Positions 33,961-45,552 of a stretch of DNA of 64,000 nucleotides are shown here, in pieces (the stretch's first letter is position 1; every line of letters starts with the position of its first letter). Position numbers and translations under genes: made by a program. Under the pieces are notes generated by a model, which was given only the letters and a program-made list of their open reading frames with translations, ran no database searches and was not told where the DNA came from. Origin of the DNA: Choanephora cucurbitarum (Eukaryota; Mucoromycota; Mucoromycetes; Mucorales; Choanephoraceae); assembly GCA_025331435.1 (NCBI GenBank), contig JAIWNI010000105.1, positions 1 to 64,000 on the forward strand. The letters run 5' to 3'.

Positions 33961-36676
33961 TGGAAAGCAAAGAAGCATAGGCTTTACATATTAGTGTTCA
34001 TACTCATCGAATATAATATGTGTTAACTGCCTTAAAAAACAAGCCATTTATCAAGAATTGTGCAGAAAGATGGAAAAAAAAGTCTCAAGATGATCATTGA
34101 TACCTCCATATATAGCAGCAGGACCTGTATTCTTAATTTAGCAAAACAATCCCATAAACTAAGAGACTCTCTCACTTCACCAAAAAAAATCTTTCAAACC
34201 TATGTCTTCGATCGCGTCAATTATTATATTCATGTTCATGGGTATATTCTCTAACGAAAGAAGGTTGATTTCAGGATGCTAGTTCTGACTTTTTGTTATA
34301 TATGTTGCGATCTGTAGTCGCTTCACCCTCTCAGTATATTGATATGAATTGGTCAGAGACCCTAAAAACAGTGTTATTTCAATAAACATATACTACTTTG
34401 AAGGCTTTATAAATAGATTGATCATTTTCATAAAGAAACTTTGATACAACGTTTTTTCAAGAAGAAAGACTTGCTACTTTGTATCATCTTACGATTTGAA
34501 GGCATTTCAATTTTCTCTTTGAATTGAAAGTCAAACACTGCCTGATCTCGTCAGAACACGATCAATTGGAAATTATGTCTTATGTAACCCAATAATGACT
34601 GAGCCAAAAAAGAGAAAAGAATTGACCAAAGTGAGGTTGTTCCTACCTCGATTTAATAAGAGCGATTGTATGCACAAGATCTATTCTTTTTTTTTAAGTG
34701 TTTCATCCGGTTTTAGTACTATATTTAGTTCATTCCGAGCCTTACAGTCCAGAAGAAACAAGCTTCATGGGAAGCTAATAGCAAACTCTTTTGTTTCTGT
34801 TCAAGTACGATCTTTTCACTTTTTAGCTTTCTTTGCTATTCGCCTTTAGTTCTTTAAGGAAATATAAAGGCTATTTTGTGTCCCAAAAAAAGAAATGGCA
34901 AATGTCTAAATAATCTCAGAAACCCAATAGGCAGCCACTGTTTCCAGGGCTCATGGTTTTTTAATAAGGGGCCTAACCTGAAAAAGTGTGCCTGAATTTA
35001 CCTACTGTAGTACAAATTACGTAAAACAAGTGTTGATATATAAAGAGTCGGGTACTTGTAGAGATTAGATACAAATGTATACGAGCAAGACTGTGGAATT
35101 CATGCACGACATAAAAAAGTAGTAAAGAACAATAAGTAAATCTCTGACGTAAAAGAAACACCTTTTTTTGAGTTATCTTTCCCCTTCAAATCCCGCTCCC
35201 TGGTTTTGCCTTTTCGTCAGAATAAAAAAAAAGGATTCATAACAGCTTAAAAATCCAGCTATTACTGCCATATGTATATTTCCTATTTTCTAGAAAAAAA
35301 AAATCTCCTCTCTTCTTCGGTTATCTTAGGAATATTATTAATGTCATAAGTCTCTTTTTAGTTTCTCAAACAAAAAAGATAGGATGTTCATTTGTAGAGT
35401 AATCAAGAAGAAAAAACAATCTGATAGATTAAGAAGATGAACTTTACATAAACACATGCTCAAATAAAACTGAAATAGAAGAATACAAACCAGCCTAGTC
35501 ATCAAAATTACTTGTCAAGAGCCAAGCAAAAGATGCGGACTAATGGCTGTTAGAAATGTTGAAGTTAAAAGTAGTATTCTTAAGCTTTTCTTGTAAAGTC
35601 CTTTCTCATACAAAGAAAAAGCTGTATGTGTAAAAGCCAAATGCTTTACTTGTTTCGGTGTGTAATTCTCAGGCTTTTTTTTTTGTTGAAAGTACGTTGA
35701 TGATGTACAGGTTGCCCTTTCATTTAGTGCATACCAGTTCTTTGTGTCCAAAACCTATAAAACAAAGAGTTGGTGTGATACAAATTCAAAGTAGCATTCT
35801 GAGAAATAGTTTAAGCGGCACTGTGTTTGGTTCCCAAAACCAGCAACTTTTAGCATTGGTGTAACGAGTTTACCATTTCGGTTTTGAAGTTTGTAGTTTA
35901 AGCCTAAGGTCTACATTTATATTTATCGTTTAGAGTTTTGAGTGTACTGTAGAGTCATAAACCCATAAATAAAAGAAGGCTAGAAGCAGCTCGATCGATA
36001 CAGTTCAGGCTTCAGCTAAGTATAGAGCTGTCAAAATTACATTTGATAGCATATGTATCAGTATAGATCTACCTTGAAGTCGCTTCAGTAGTTGGATTCA
36101 AAGCAAGAGAGAAAGCACATTACATTCAATGGAAGAGACCATTTCAAGCAGGTAACACACAAGTGTTCAAAAGAAACACACACTCTCTTTTTTTGGGTCA
36201 AGAAACGAGAAGCACGGATCATAAACAGTTATAAACTGGAATTTTTTTTTCGCTTAATCCGTGATTGGTTAACTCATCCTATTTCTCGGAGTTGTTAGAA
36301 AATAGAGGGCGCTTTCTGTCCCTAACTTATGAAAGTAAGAGGGAGACTGAATCAGAAAAATTAGTTGAGAAAGGAGACATTTACCTTTTCTGCAGGAAAG
36401 CATACAAATTTAGCACAAAAAAATGACTATATATTATTGCCATTTTCAATTCTGATATTTTTCCTCTTCTTCTTCTTCTTTTTCTTTTTTTTCTTTTCCT
36501 TTTCCTTTTCTTTTTCTTAGTTGGATTAAGCTTTTTTTCCTTTTTTTGATGTTTTAATCTCTGGACAATTCTTCTCTATTGCTCTCCATTCTTTCACTTA
36601 CCAGTCGAGAAGCTTTTCTTTCCTTTCTGTATTTATTTCGCTTTTGCCAACAAACCTGACTTCGAGATCGCAACTT

Positions 36677-38541
36677 ATGAACCAGCAACTAAGCATCAAA
36701 AAAGCACCACTGTAAGCCCTAATAATAATAAAAAAAAGCACAGCAGTTTTCATGAGAATAGAAATGCATATATGTCCTGACTTGCTTTTGCTCTATTTAG
36801 CTACAAATTAATAGTGCGTCAACAGCCTTGCAAGGCAAGATTATGTAGCTTCAAAGAGAAAGGTCAGCAAAACCAACAGTCTTGTGCGATATATGTTACC
36901 TGACTTCAATCTTTTTTCTTATAGTGGATCGACGGCCAATTGACCCACCACCTATTATCCAACTATTGAGCAATAATCAAGTTGAGTAAGCAAGTCTACA
37001 ATGCGACAACGATATTCAAAAAAGAAGCTTAGTAGACTTATATACATCTTTTCCTTTCTCTCCTTTCTTAATAGTGATGATTATTTGCAAAATCCATATT
37101 TTTTCTTATACGCCACGTTGACAGATGCACATGGAGAGACCGATTTGCATTTCGTCAACGGTAATAGAACTACAGCTGGAACTGTCGTACAATCATTACA
37201 TAGACTAAAAGACTTTGATAATACTGGTTTGTAAACTAATTTTATACACACTTTTTCTTTTTTTAGACAGTATCATGTAACTTGTTTCATTTTCTTTAGA
37301 TGGAGGCTTCTTTATATTTTCTGATATCAGCGTACGACTTGAAGGTTTTTATAGACTAAAATTTACTTTATATGAGATTGAAGGGTAAAGAAAAGTGAGA
37401 GGAAAAAAGGGAAAGGTCTAAAAAAAGAAAACTTACCCTCAAAAAAAAAACAAAGGTCGTATGTCAATCGCATTTGCTCCATTGTATCCGACATGTTTCA
37501 AGTATATTCACCTAAGAGTAAGTTTCATAAGCTACCTTCTATTTATCGCGTCTTTTTTTTTTGCTTACCTTGAATGATTTACATTAGGCTTCCCGGGAAT
37601 GTCAGGTAAAAGAAGCACAAGTTTAAAAATAGACTTGAAAAAAAAACTTTTTTTTTTGGTTCCTGACGTGTTGCTTATAAATTCATTGGTTAGAATCAAC
37701 GTTTCTGACAAGGTCATTTTCCGATCAAGGTGTTCGTATAAGAATTAGAAAGGAACCCAGATCTTCGAATTCAAAGTAGGTCGTTTTCTATATTTGTTTA
37801 TTTGTTTTTTATGTTTGTGTCATGTTCTGATCTTCTTTATCAAGCCCAAGTGGGAAGCGGCGCAAAAAAACAGAAGACCACACCACGGAATCTGATGATG
37901 AAGGACATTATTTATACGAGCACCGAAGTAGCCCCACAAGCATGATTCTTCAGCCAGTGCAGCCATCAAAAGTACCCAATCAACAGCCCATACCATCTCT
38001 ACAACCGTTGCCACAACAGCCACTTATACAGCAACATTCATCTCAGCCGTTTGCGCAGCTTTCTTCACCATCTCTGCCTTATCAATCGCGACAGTTTGTT
38101 CAACCTCCTTCTCCTAAATCGCATAATGCGACATGTCCCGAAATAAGTAAACCAACACTACCTTCTCCAAAGGAGATACTAAGATCATCGCCTATGTCTA
38201 TGCAGCATATTCTGTCTAATACAGATGAGGATGTATCTCCAAAGCATCGAGGTTTTCTTTCGTCTACAGCAGATCATCAGCAGAGCAAACTGTTTTCAAC
38301 CAGAGTTCTCCCATTGCCCTTACCATCTCAGTCACATTCTGTCAGTACTCCCTCACACATGAGCACTTCGCAGATTCATCCTGAACATTCAAGTTTACCC
38401 AATAGTGTCTGGAGAGGGAACCTGTTGCCTCCTCCTTCAGCCCTATCATCTTCTTCTTCACCTCAACCTACTTTGCTATTTCAGCCACCATCGTCTTCTC
38501 ACTCACCTTTCATGAAAAACGGTCGCAATTGCTCAATGTAA
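36677..38541 (+). CDS. Velvet-domain regulator (VosA/VelB-like)
   Basis: Fungal transcriptional regulator of development and secondary metabolism; velvet domains have an NF-kappa-B-like fold and bind DNA as dimers. Nine exons: 36677-36711, 36801-36862, 36925-36985, 37075-37226, 37300-37384, 37456-37517, 37588-37605, 37694-37775 and 37845-38541, giving about 417 aa. The velvet domain spans residues about 12-200: [69 protein letters not shown] and [20 protein letters not shown]. Exon 7 is only 18 nt. The rest is a basic KRRKKTE segment and a Pro/Gln/Ser-rich low-complexity tail ending in NGRNCSM. Velvet proteins occur in Mucoromycota as well as Dikarya. VosA versus VelB type cannot be settled by eye. 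Confidence 0.93.
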
Positions 38542-41500
38542 ATAGAGCTTCGTTGTCTCTTTTTTATTTTACCAACTTTGTGGCTCTAAGTCTTTATGTA
38601 TATTTCTTGTTACTTTCCTTCTCTCTTTTTTTCCCCCTTTCATCACGGAATTATGTTTCCAATTATTGTAGATATTAATGATGATTAAAAAAAAATAGCA
38701 GAAAGAAAATAGAAAGTGAAAAGAAACCAAGCTGTTTCCTTAAATAGTATTAATGGAAGTAATCCTATTCTTCTTCTTTTTCTTAAAAGCTACTAATTAA
38801 GCTTTTTTCCCTTCTCATCATACTCAATGTTTTTCTCTTATTTCATACAAACCTTGATTATTTCAGTTTTTTTTTCTTGACTTAATTCGAGTTACACATA
38901 TAGTTTAGTGATTTGAACCTAAGGTGTACGAAATTTTGCCAAGAGTAGACGCTGCTTAAAAAAAAAGAAACCCCATTTTACTCACCTGGATCAGATAATC
39001 ATAATTGCAATATAAACTAAAGATATTTCAATAAATAACATACATTAGGGTTATTTTTAATCCATTGTGAATTTATAAGCGTATATTTCCAGTAAGGAAA
39101 GAACAATAACACGAGTTGAACATCGACTTCGGAAAGAGAATTGGAACAATAGGGCTTATAGCTCACATCATCATCCTTCGAGATGCCAAACGCCTCTCCG
39201 CTATCTTCTATAGTTTTATTTGTGGATCAATTCTCTTTAGAAATTTTCTGCAAGAAATGAACCTCGGTTCTTTTCAGTCCAAACCTCTTTTTCAATCCAA
39301 TTTATGTAGAACAGCGTTTGACATGTAACTATTGGTTTTTTGGGTTGTGTCGTACAACTATTCTCGGCGATCAGAATAACCAACATGCTAAATCTGAATC
39401 CGAGAAAAAATTACAAAAAGCTTTTAAATGTTTCTATTTCTGGATCTGCGTATCACATTGTACTGATACATGAAGACACTTTGAAAAAGTTGGTTTTTTT
39501 TAAAGAGAAACGTGAGTTTCGCAATATCTTGTACCAAGTAGGACTTGTAACAGCCGGAATTTCTTGAATAGAGACAAAGAAAATAAAAAGAAGAGCTATA
39601 GAAATAGAGAATAAAAAGAAGGACTCCATTGTGCTGTAACTTATTTGAAATCATTATTGATGTCTCAAACGACACAGACTAAGCTATGGACATATTCTCT
39701 AAAGATCTTCGATACAACAAAAAAGAGATGACAAGTGGCTTCGATTAAAGCGTATGACTTAACAATGAATATCTCTCTCAACCATTTGTCATACATAGCC
39801 ATATACGTCTATGCTTTCGTCAATGTATAAAAAGAAAGAAGCATGGATGATTCTGTATATTTCTAACGCTTCTAAGGTACCTTATCATCAGGGGGAGGAA
39901 AGACAGAAGAGGAGTTTCTATAGTTTGGTGTTAACTTTGTCTAAATTGGGATAATTGTATTACCTCAAATGCGCTTCAGGATGCACATATGAATCAATCT
40001 AACAAATTAAGGTTATGACGAGTGCAGTCACCGCGGTTAAATCCTCAGTTGTACCAAGAATAGCTTGGTCCTAAACAGAAAGTCTCATGCGTCTGAAATC
40101 CAAGAGTGATGTTGATCAAGAAGGAAAGCAATAAACAAATGAAAAACGTATGCAACATTTAGATTGAGAAAAAAAAACAGCTTGTCGTACTATTTTACTA
40201 CTGATAGTCATAAACGTCGCTTCATACATAGAGAGATGCTTTTTTTTTGTTCTAAAGCAAATGAGGGAAATAGTTTTGAAACTGTATAGCAATAGAAATA
40301 GACTGCCTCTAACAGAACATTTTCAGTACAAAGATGTTAGGTTATCAAGGGAAATGCAAGTATTGCAGAAGCAAAACGCCGTTTGGCTTATTAAAACATG
40401 CTGAAGCTGAGAGACCATTGAGGAAATCGTCATTCAAAATGCTATCTTATTCTTTAGATGGTTTTCCCATAGAAAAACGAAAATAAACAAATGATATCAA
40501 CATTATCTACCATAGGAGTAATGTTTTAAAGAGCTTCGTACGCTCCTTTCATTCAAGCATTGCCTGCCTCTCAATAGCTAATCCGGAAAATTGAGTTACC
40601 TCTTTTAGCTTTGGTTGCACTCAGAAATCCCAGTCTGACTTTCATCCTTGAAACAATCGTACGAGTTACAATAAGAGGTTACTGTCAATGTTAACGAGTA
40701 ACGCAAACAATTTTAATTTCTAGCGTTAGTGATCAATGTGCCACTTGAACTATAACTATAGTTTCTCTTTACTTTTATTTCTAAACAGCATACATGTCCT
40801 AAACTACTGTTAAAATCAAGCAGATGAACATTGGCTTCAGGGATAGTTGTTCTGAAAACAAGTATGCTAGATATGGTGTTTGGCTGCGTCAAATTTATTT
40901 TTCGCTGTAACCCCCACTTCCTTTTTACATGTGAACGCCTGATTAGTAACTCTGGCTACCAAAAAAAAAAACGGGATAAGAGAGAGAGAAAAAGAATAAA
41001 GTAAGCTTCGTACACTATATTCTATGTTTGTTACGAAGCATGTTCCCAAAAGGATGAAATCAAATATCAGTTTGTTTCTGGGTAATCTAAGAAGGGGTTG
41101 TGCCCTTCCACTTAGACATAGTTTCCGGAAGCTTAAAAGCTTAAATGATCAATCTGGTCATCTTGTTCTACTTGAATTTAGGCGAATGCTTTTATCGGAA
41201 AAGCAATTGTTGTATGACATTGATATGTACGGGAATCTATTTGTATTCCAAGAAGTTCTTTTTTTTTAACACATAAGAAATCACTCGTCCTGTGATTTCA
41301 TGATCGTACATAACTAACAATCGATTTTGCTATCAGTTTTATCAGAGATTTGTTCCGAAACTTGAGTATATGACTTGTTCATGATACTCCTATCATGTGA
41401 TGACGTTGGCCAACTTTGATCTTGAGAGGCATGTTTTTTCAGTATCACAGTGTACGCCTTTTATCTATAGTACGTCTTCAAAACAACTACTGTTTCCGAG

Positions 41501-43514
41501 AATTTAAAGTTGTTCTGTGTTTACTATGAATTGAAGCTAAAAAAAAATGATGCTTTCTCTTGTTACCTCTGAGTATTCCTGTTGTCATGATTATACCATC
41601 AGACCAGAATAGAAGTCAACATCTTTCGTAGGTACAATTTGGCTATGTTGATGGACAAATAGCTCTTTCTCGATTTTGTTTGCTTATTGTTTATACTACT
41701 AGCGATTGGTCAATGCTGCTGTTTCAGGGGTAATATAAAGAAAAAGGTCAGCTTTTGATTTCTAAAGTTTCTTAAAAATCAACATGATGAGTACAAGATT
41801 GCATTATACTTCCTTAAAATAAACTCGAAAAATGGCTAAGCATGTGGTAATTCGCTAATAAAATTTTCTATTTGAAGTATATTCCACATTAGAAGGAAAC
41901 GGGGGGGGGGGGATCTCCATTCTTAAAGTAACTTCCGAAGCATTTAGATTTTAGTGACAAAAAAAAAGTTGCTTTTTTTAAACACATTTGACGCTTCAAA
42001 ACGATGCACAAAAATAAAACAAAGGCTTGTAAAATAACGAGGTTAATGATCCAATTCACAACTAAGCAATAACGTGTTTGAATTAGGTAGCTTCCCTTGA
42101 CCAAGACGGTTGTAAACAAAGATGAAAGTGTCATAGCTGAATGTAAGTAAAAGCATGTACTACAAGTTGAACTATCATCGAATTGGACTTGAGAAATTTA
42201 AAACTTGGGATGCAAGCCTTGTCTTGCCCTAGTCAGCACAATATCTTGTTTAAGCTGATTCCCATAAGCAACTTGGGTAAATCAAACAAGACATGGCATA
42301 AAGCCATGTTTTATTGAAGCGCATTTGCTATTAGCTGCCAGACTATGTTACTGATAGAATATGAGCCAGCTTCTTATATACCATATTGCGTTTTATGCAA
42401 GTCAACCATATACTACGCTAAGCTTATAATATCTCAAAAAAAAAAGAAACTAGTAAGGCGAGTTGTTCCTCTATTGTCGTCATCTTATCCAATGAGACCT
42501 TACTGTTTCAGAAATGATAGTAAAGAAGCAGGCAACCAAGCAAAAGGAAAATCTCAGGAGACAGCAGCATGATTACATCTTCTGACATCTTGTTTATCCT
42601 CACAAGTCTATTGCTAAAGACGTGCGCTAAAGCAAATCTCTTATTAAAAAAGTTGTACACCTTAGTATACATAAGGTAGAGCCTGTATTGGCTCCTCAAC
42701 TGATATCTTGCGAACGATGGCTCAGAACTAATGATTGCTTGGACCCTGAAATAAAGAAGTGTTTGTCGTGACTCAAGCACTATCATCTTGTTGCTTAATC
42801 AAGAAACTCAAAGTAAAGTTTTATGGTCTCAAGAATAACTACTAGGCCTAGCTTTTGATGGGGTCCTATATTCAGTTGAAAAAGAATGAGCAATTTTTCT
42901 TTTGAAAAGATACCTTGACAGTTCAATGCCCAGATACAGAGAAAGAGGGTCATGACGCTGCCTAGTTTTAAGCAAACAAACAGTAGTATGGTTTCACTCT
43001 GTATTTCCAGTTGAACCATGAAAGACATAGGAATAAAGCACGATTCTATAGACAAGTATAATACACTATTGTCAATGCTCTGTCTATACATTTCTCCTTT
43101 TTTAGATTTGAGCTAGCATATACTGAATTATGGTGAAGATAGAAAATGGATTGATATGACTTTTAGACATTTTACAAGAATTCATTATGTTAGTCAAATG
43201 TTACAAATGCTTCCATATCGAGTTCTTTCTCTTTACCAAAAAAAGGAAAAACGTCGCAAATGACTAGAATGAATGCATTGATCGTCATTGAGAGGTCTCT
43301 ATAGTATTCTGAGCAAGAGCGGCTTAACGCTAAGTAAATGAATTTTGAGCATTTAACTATCATAAACTACTAAAAGGCCACTTACATATACTATCCGATT
43401 GGTACGCTCTTTGAAATACCGGGAACTCAAAGATAAAGCATCAAAGTATATTTTTTTTTCGAAAGAGTTTCTTGTCTTTCCCCTCCTTCAAATCTTATAG
43501 AAACATATGCAGTT
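38542..43514. other. 5-kb gene-poor spacer
   Basis: No intact gene. Short plus-strand frames at 39116-39328, 39340-39567 and 41024-41269 have protein-like composition but no features I recognise. A run of 12 G lies at 41901-41912. Confidence 0.45.
41901..41912. repeat. Homopolymer run of 12 G
   Basis: Uninterrupted G12 in an otherwise AT-rich spacer. No nearby gene. Confidence 0.8.
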
Positions 43515-43915
43515 ATGACAAGTGCACTTCAAGCCATAAAGAGAACTTCATTGTCACCAACAAGAGCTTTTTTTCGGATACCTCAGAAGATCTCGAATGT
43601 TGATCAAGCTCGAGAGATCTTTAAGGTCCTAAGATCTTATGGTGACATGGTAGAATATAAGCTCATGAGAGTAAGCAAAGCCTAACATGTCTTTAGTACA
43701 CATGAAATCTCAATTGCTTAAAATAGTGTCCAGAAACTTTGAATTATCTAAAGTATGGCTTTGTTGTATACAAGTATAGAGAATCTGCAAATAAGGCTAT
43801 TCAAGATCAATTCATTCGAGTCCAATCTGACTTGTTTAGTTTACCATTTGATATAAAGATAGAACTGTCTCAGAACAGTACGTATGCTACAAAGCAAAAT
43901 AAAAGCGAAGCATAA
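43515..43915 (+). CDS. Small protein with RRM-like core, possibly mitochondrial (114 aa)
   Basis: Two exons, 43515-43670 and 43727-43915, with consensus GTAAGC...AAATAG splice sites and an uninterrupted 114-aa product. The N terminus (MTSALQAIKRTSLSPTRAFF) is rich in Arg, Ser and Ala and free of acidic residues, like a mitochondrial targeting peptide. The core has ISNVDQAREIFKVLRSYGD followed by LKYGFVVYKYRESANKAIQD, which resembles the beta-alpha-beta arrangement and RNP1-like GFVVY of an RNA-recognition fold. I do not recognise the family. The regular exon-intron structure, keeping frame exactly, is the main argument that the gene is real. Isolated between two long spacers. Confidence 0.6.
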
Positions 43916-45440
43916 GATACCAAATGTCTGTGTGTGCACATACATACATACATGCATAAATACGTGCATATATACGCGTACAACACATATAATCTCCTGG
44001 TTAAATTTTGACTATCCAACTGATGAGGAATTATGCCATTTCTGATCATTCAATTGTCTCGACTTTTAACTGTTGAGTGTATTCTTCCCTAACTGAACAA
44101 TAAGAAAGTCAAAAGTAAAAATAGAAAAGAGAGTTTTGTCAAGTTAATATCATATGATTTGTGAGTCAGATTTAGAAGTAAACTACAATTGCTTTAAATG
44201 TATAGATGCAGATCTATACACATATGTATATAATATGGCTATAAAAAAAAGGGGAGATTTTCATTCAAAAGTCTTTTAGAATTTAAATGAGGGGGTATAG
44301 ACAGAGGGGAGAATAGCTAAGCTTGAACTAAGGGTCTATAAGCTAATTTAGTAAATTATAATATGGGGGAGGCAAGCCTATCTAACGCCACCCTCTCCCC
44401 TTTCTATTGACACCTATTTTATTTATTTATTTACTTTATAGAGAGAATTCAATAAACTACTAAAGGGTAAGCAATAGACCAAAATGAATGGTTAGGACGA
44501 TATGATAAAATAATCTTATTTTCTTTTACTTTTTGTTATTGTTATTGTTGTTGGAAGGGGGGTGTCTTAGGAGAAACACTAAGAGAAAGCGATAGAGATA
44601 GAGATGTTGACAAACCAACTGACAAGCGAAAAAGGTCAGATTTATTACCATAAATGGTTGATAGTTGCTCATTCCAGTGAATCCAAAAAACCTAAGAGGA
44701 GATTTGTATAGCCTTTTAGACAGTGTCACAGTTTATAGTTATCCAAAACAAACAGGAAGAGTATTTCATAAAGATACATTAATATCAGAGATTTCTTCTC
44801 TCTCTCTCTCTCTTTTTTTTTCTCTAATATAGATACCAAGAAGAGAAAGAGAGAGAGTATTCGTTATGTGCATGTGCGCGCGAAAGGAAAAGAAAGAAAC
44901 ACACACACACAAATAACAAAACGAATAGATCTCTCTCTCTTTTTTAATAGAAATCAAGGGGGGATATGGATAAGATTATATTGTAACGTACATAAAAAAT
45001 GTAGACTTGTTTTACTAAAACATAGTAGCTACAACTTGAATTTCTTTCTTTTTTTATCGTTGACAGCTTTCCCTTTCTATATACTTTTTTTTTTTACTCT
45101 TTGTCCTTCAACACCTTCTTTTTAGGGCCTTTTTTTTTCTTATTTTACCTTGTCGCTTGAATTCTAACATAAAGAAAATAAGCAGAGAAATAAAATAAAA
45201 AGAGAGAGAAGTGTGTATTCCATAACAAGAGAATTCAGGCTTTTAAGATTATACCTTGTTATTTTCATATGCTTAAGAAGTCAAAGCGCACCCCCAAAAA
45301 AAGAAACAAGACAGTGAGAGAGAGAGTCTTTTTCTTTTTACTCACAGACATAAATAATGCACCAAGAAAAAAAAAGTGTAAATATATATATATCTATATC
45401 TAATTCACAACAGACACACTTCTATCAAATAAAAGAAAAC

Positions 45441-45448
45441 TATAAATA
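45441..45448 (+). promoter_or_regulatory. TATA-like element of the TEA-factor gene
   Basis: TATAAATA 105-112 bp before the ATG at 45553, followed by a long C/T-rich leader. Confidence 0.4.
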
Positions 45449-45529
45449 CTCCCTCTTGTTCCTTTTTGTTCTTTCTTTTTCATTTCCTTTCTCTTTCTTT
45501 CTTTTTAAACTTCTTCACTTTCCTTCTTT

Positions 45530-45552
45530 CTCTCTCTCTCTCTCTCTCTCTC
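45530..45552 (+). repeat. CT microsatellite directly before the TEA-factor start codon
   Basis: An uninterrupted run of CT dinucleotides abuts the ATG at 45553, at the end of a C/T-rich leader that starts near 45450. Confidence 0.65.

Larger units (their letters stand above)
31496..36676. other. 5.2-kb gene-poor spacer with exon-like relics
   Basis: No intact gene. The only notable content is the exon-like frame at 33031-33311 and the broken frame following it to about 33960, described separately. Elsewhere it is AT-rich with short frames that look random. A CTT/CTTTT-rich tract lies at 36462-36520 near the velvet gene. Confidence 0.45.
43916..45552. other. 1.6-kb spacer rich in microsatellites
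   Basis: Contains CATA repeats near 43938-43975, TTTA repeats near 44420-44435, CT runs at about 44795-44813 and CA runs at about 44899-44911. The right end is the CT-rich leader of the TEA gene. No gene seen. Confidence 0.55.

Noticed and set aside
39116..39567. Two adjacent plus-strand frames that look protein-like.
   Set aside because: They are in different phases, have no splice sites that join them, and contain no motif I know. A faint relic is possible but cannot be supported.
41024..41269. 81-codon plus-strand frame (KRMKSNISLFLGNLRRG region).
   Set aside because: Composition is protein-like, but there is no family, promoter or neighbouring exon. I left it as spacer.
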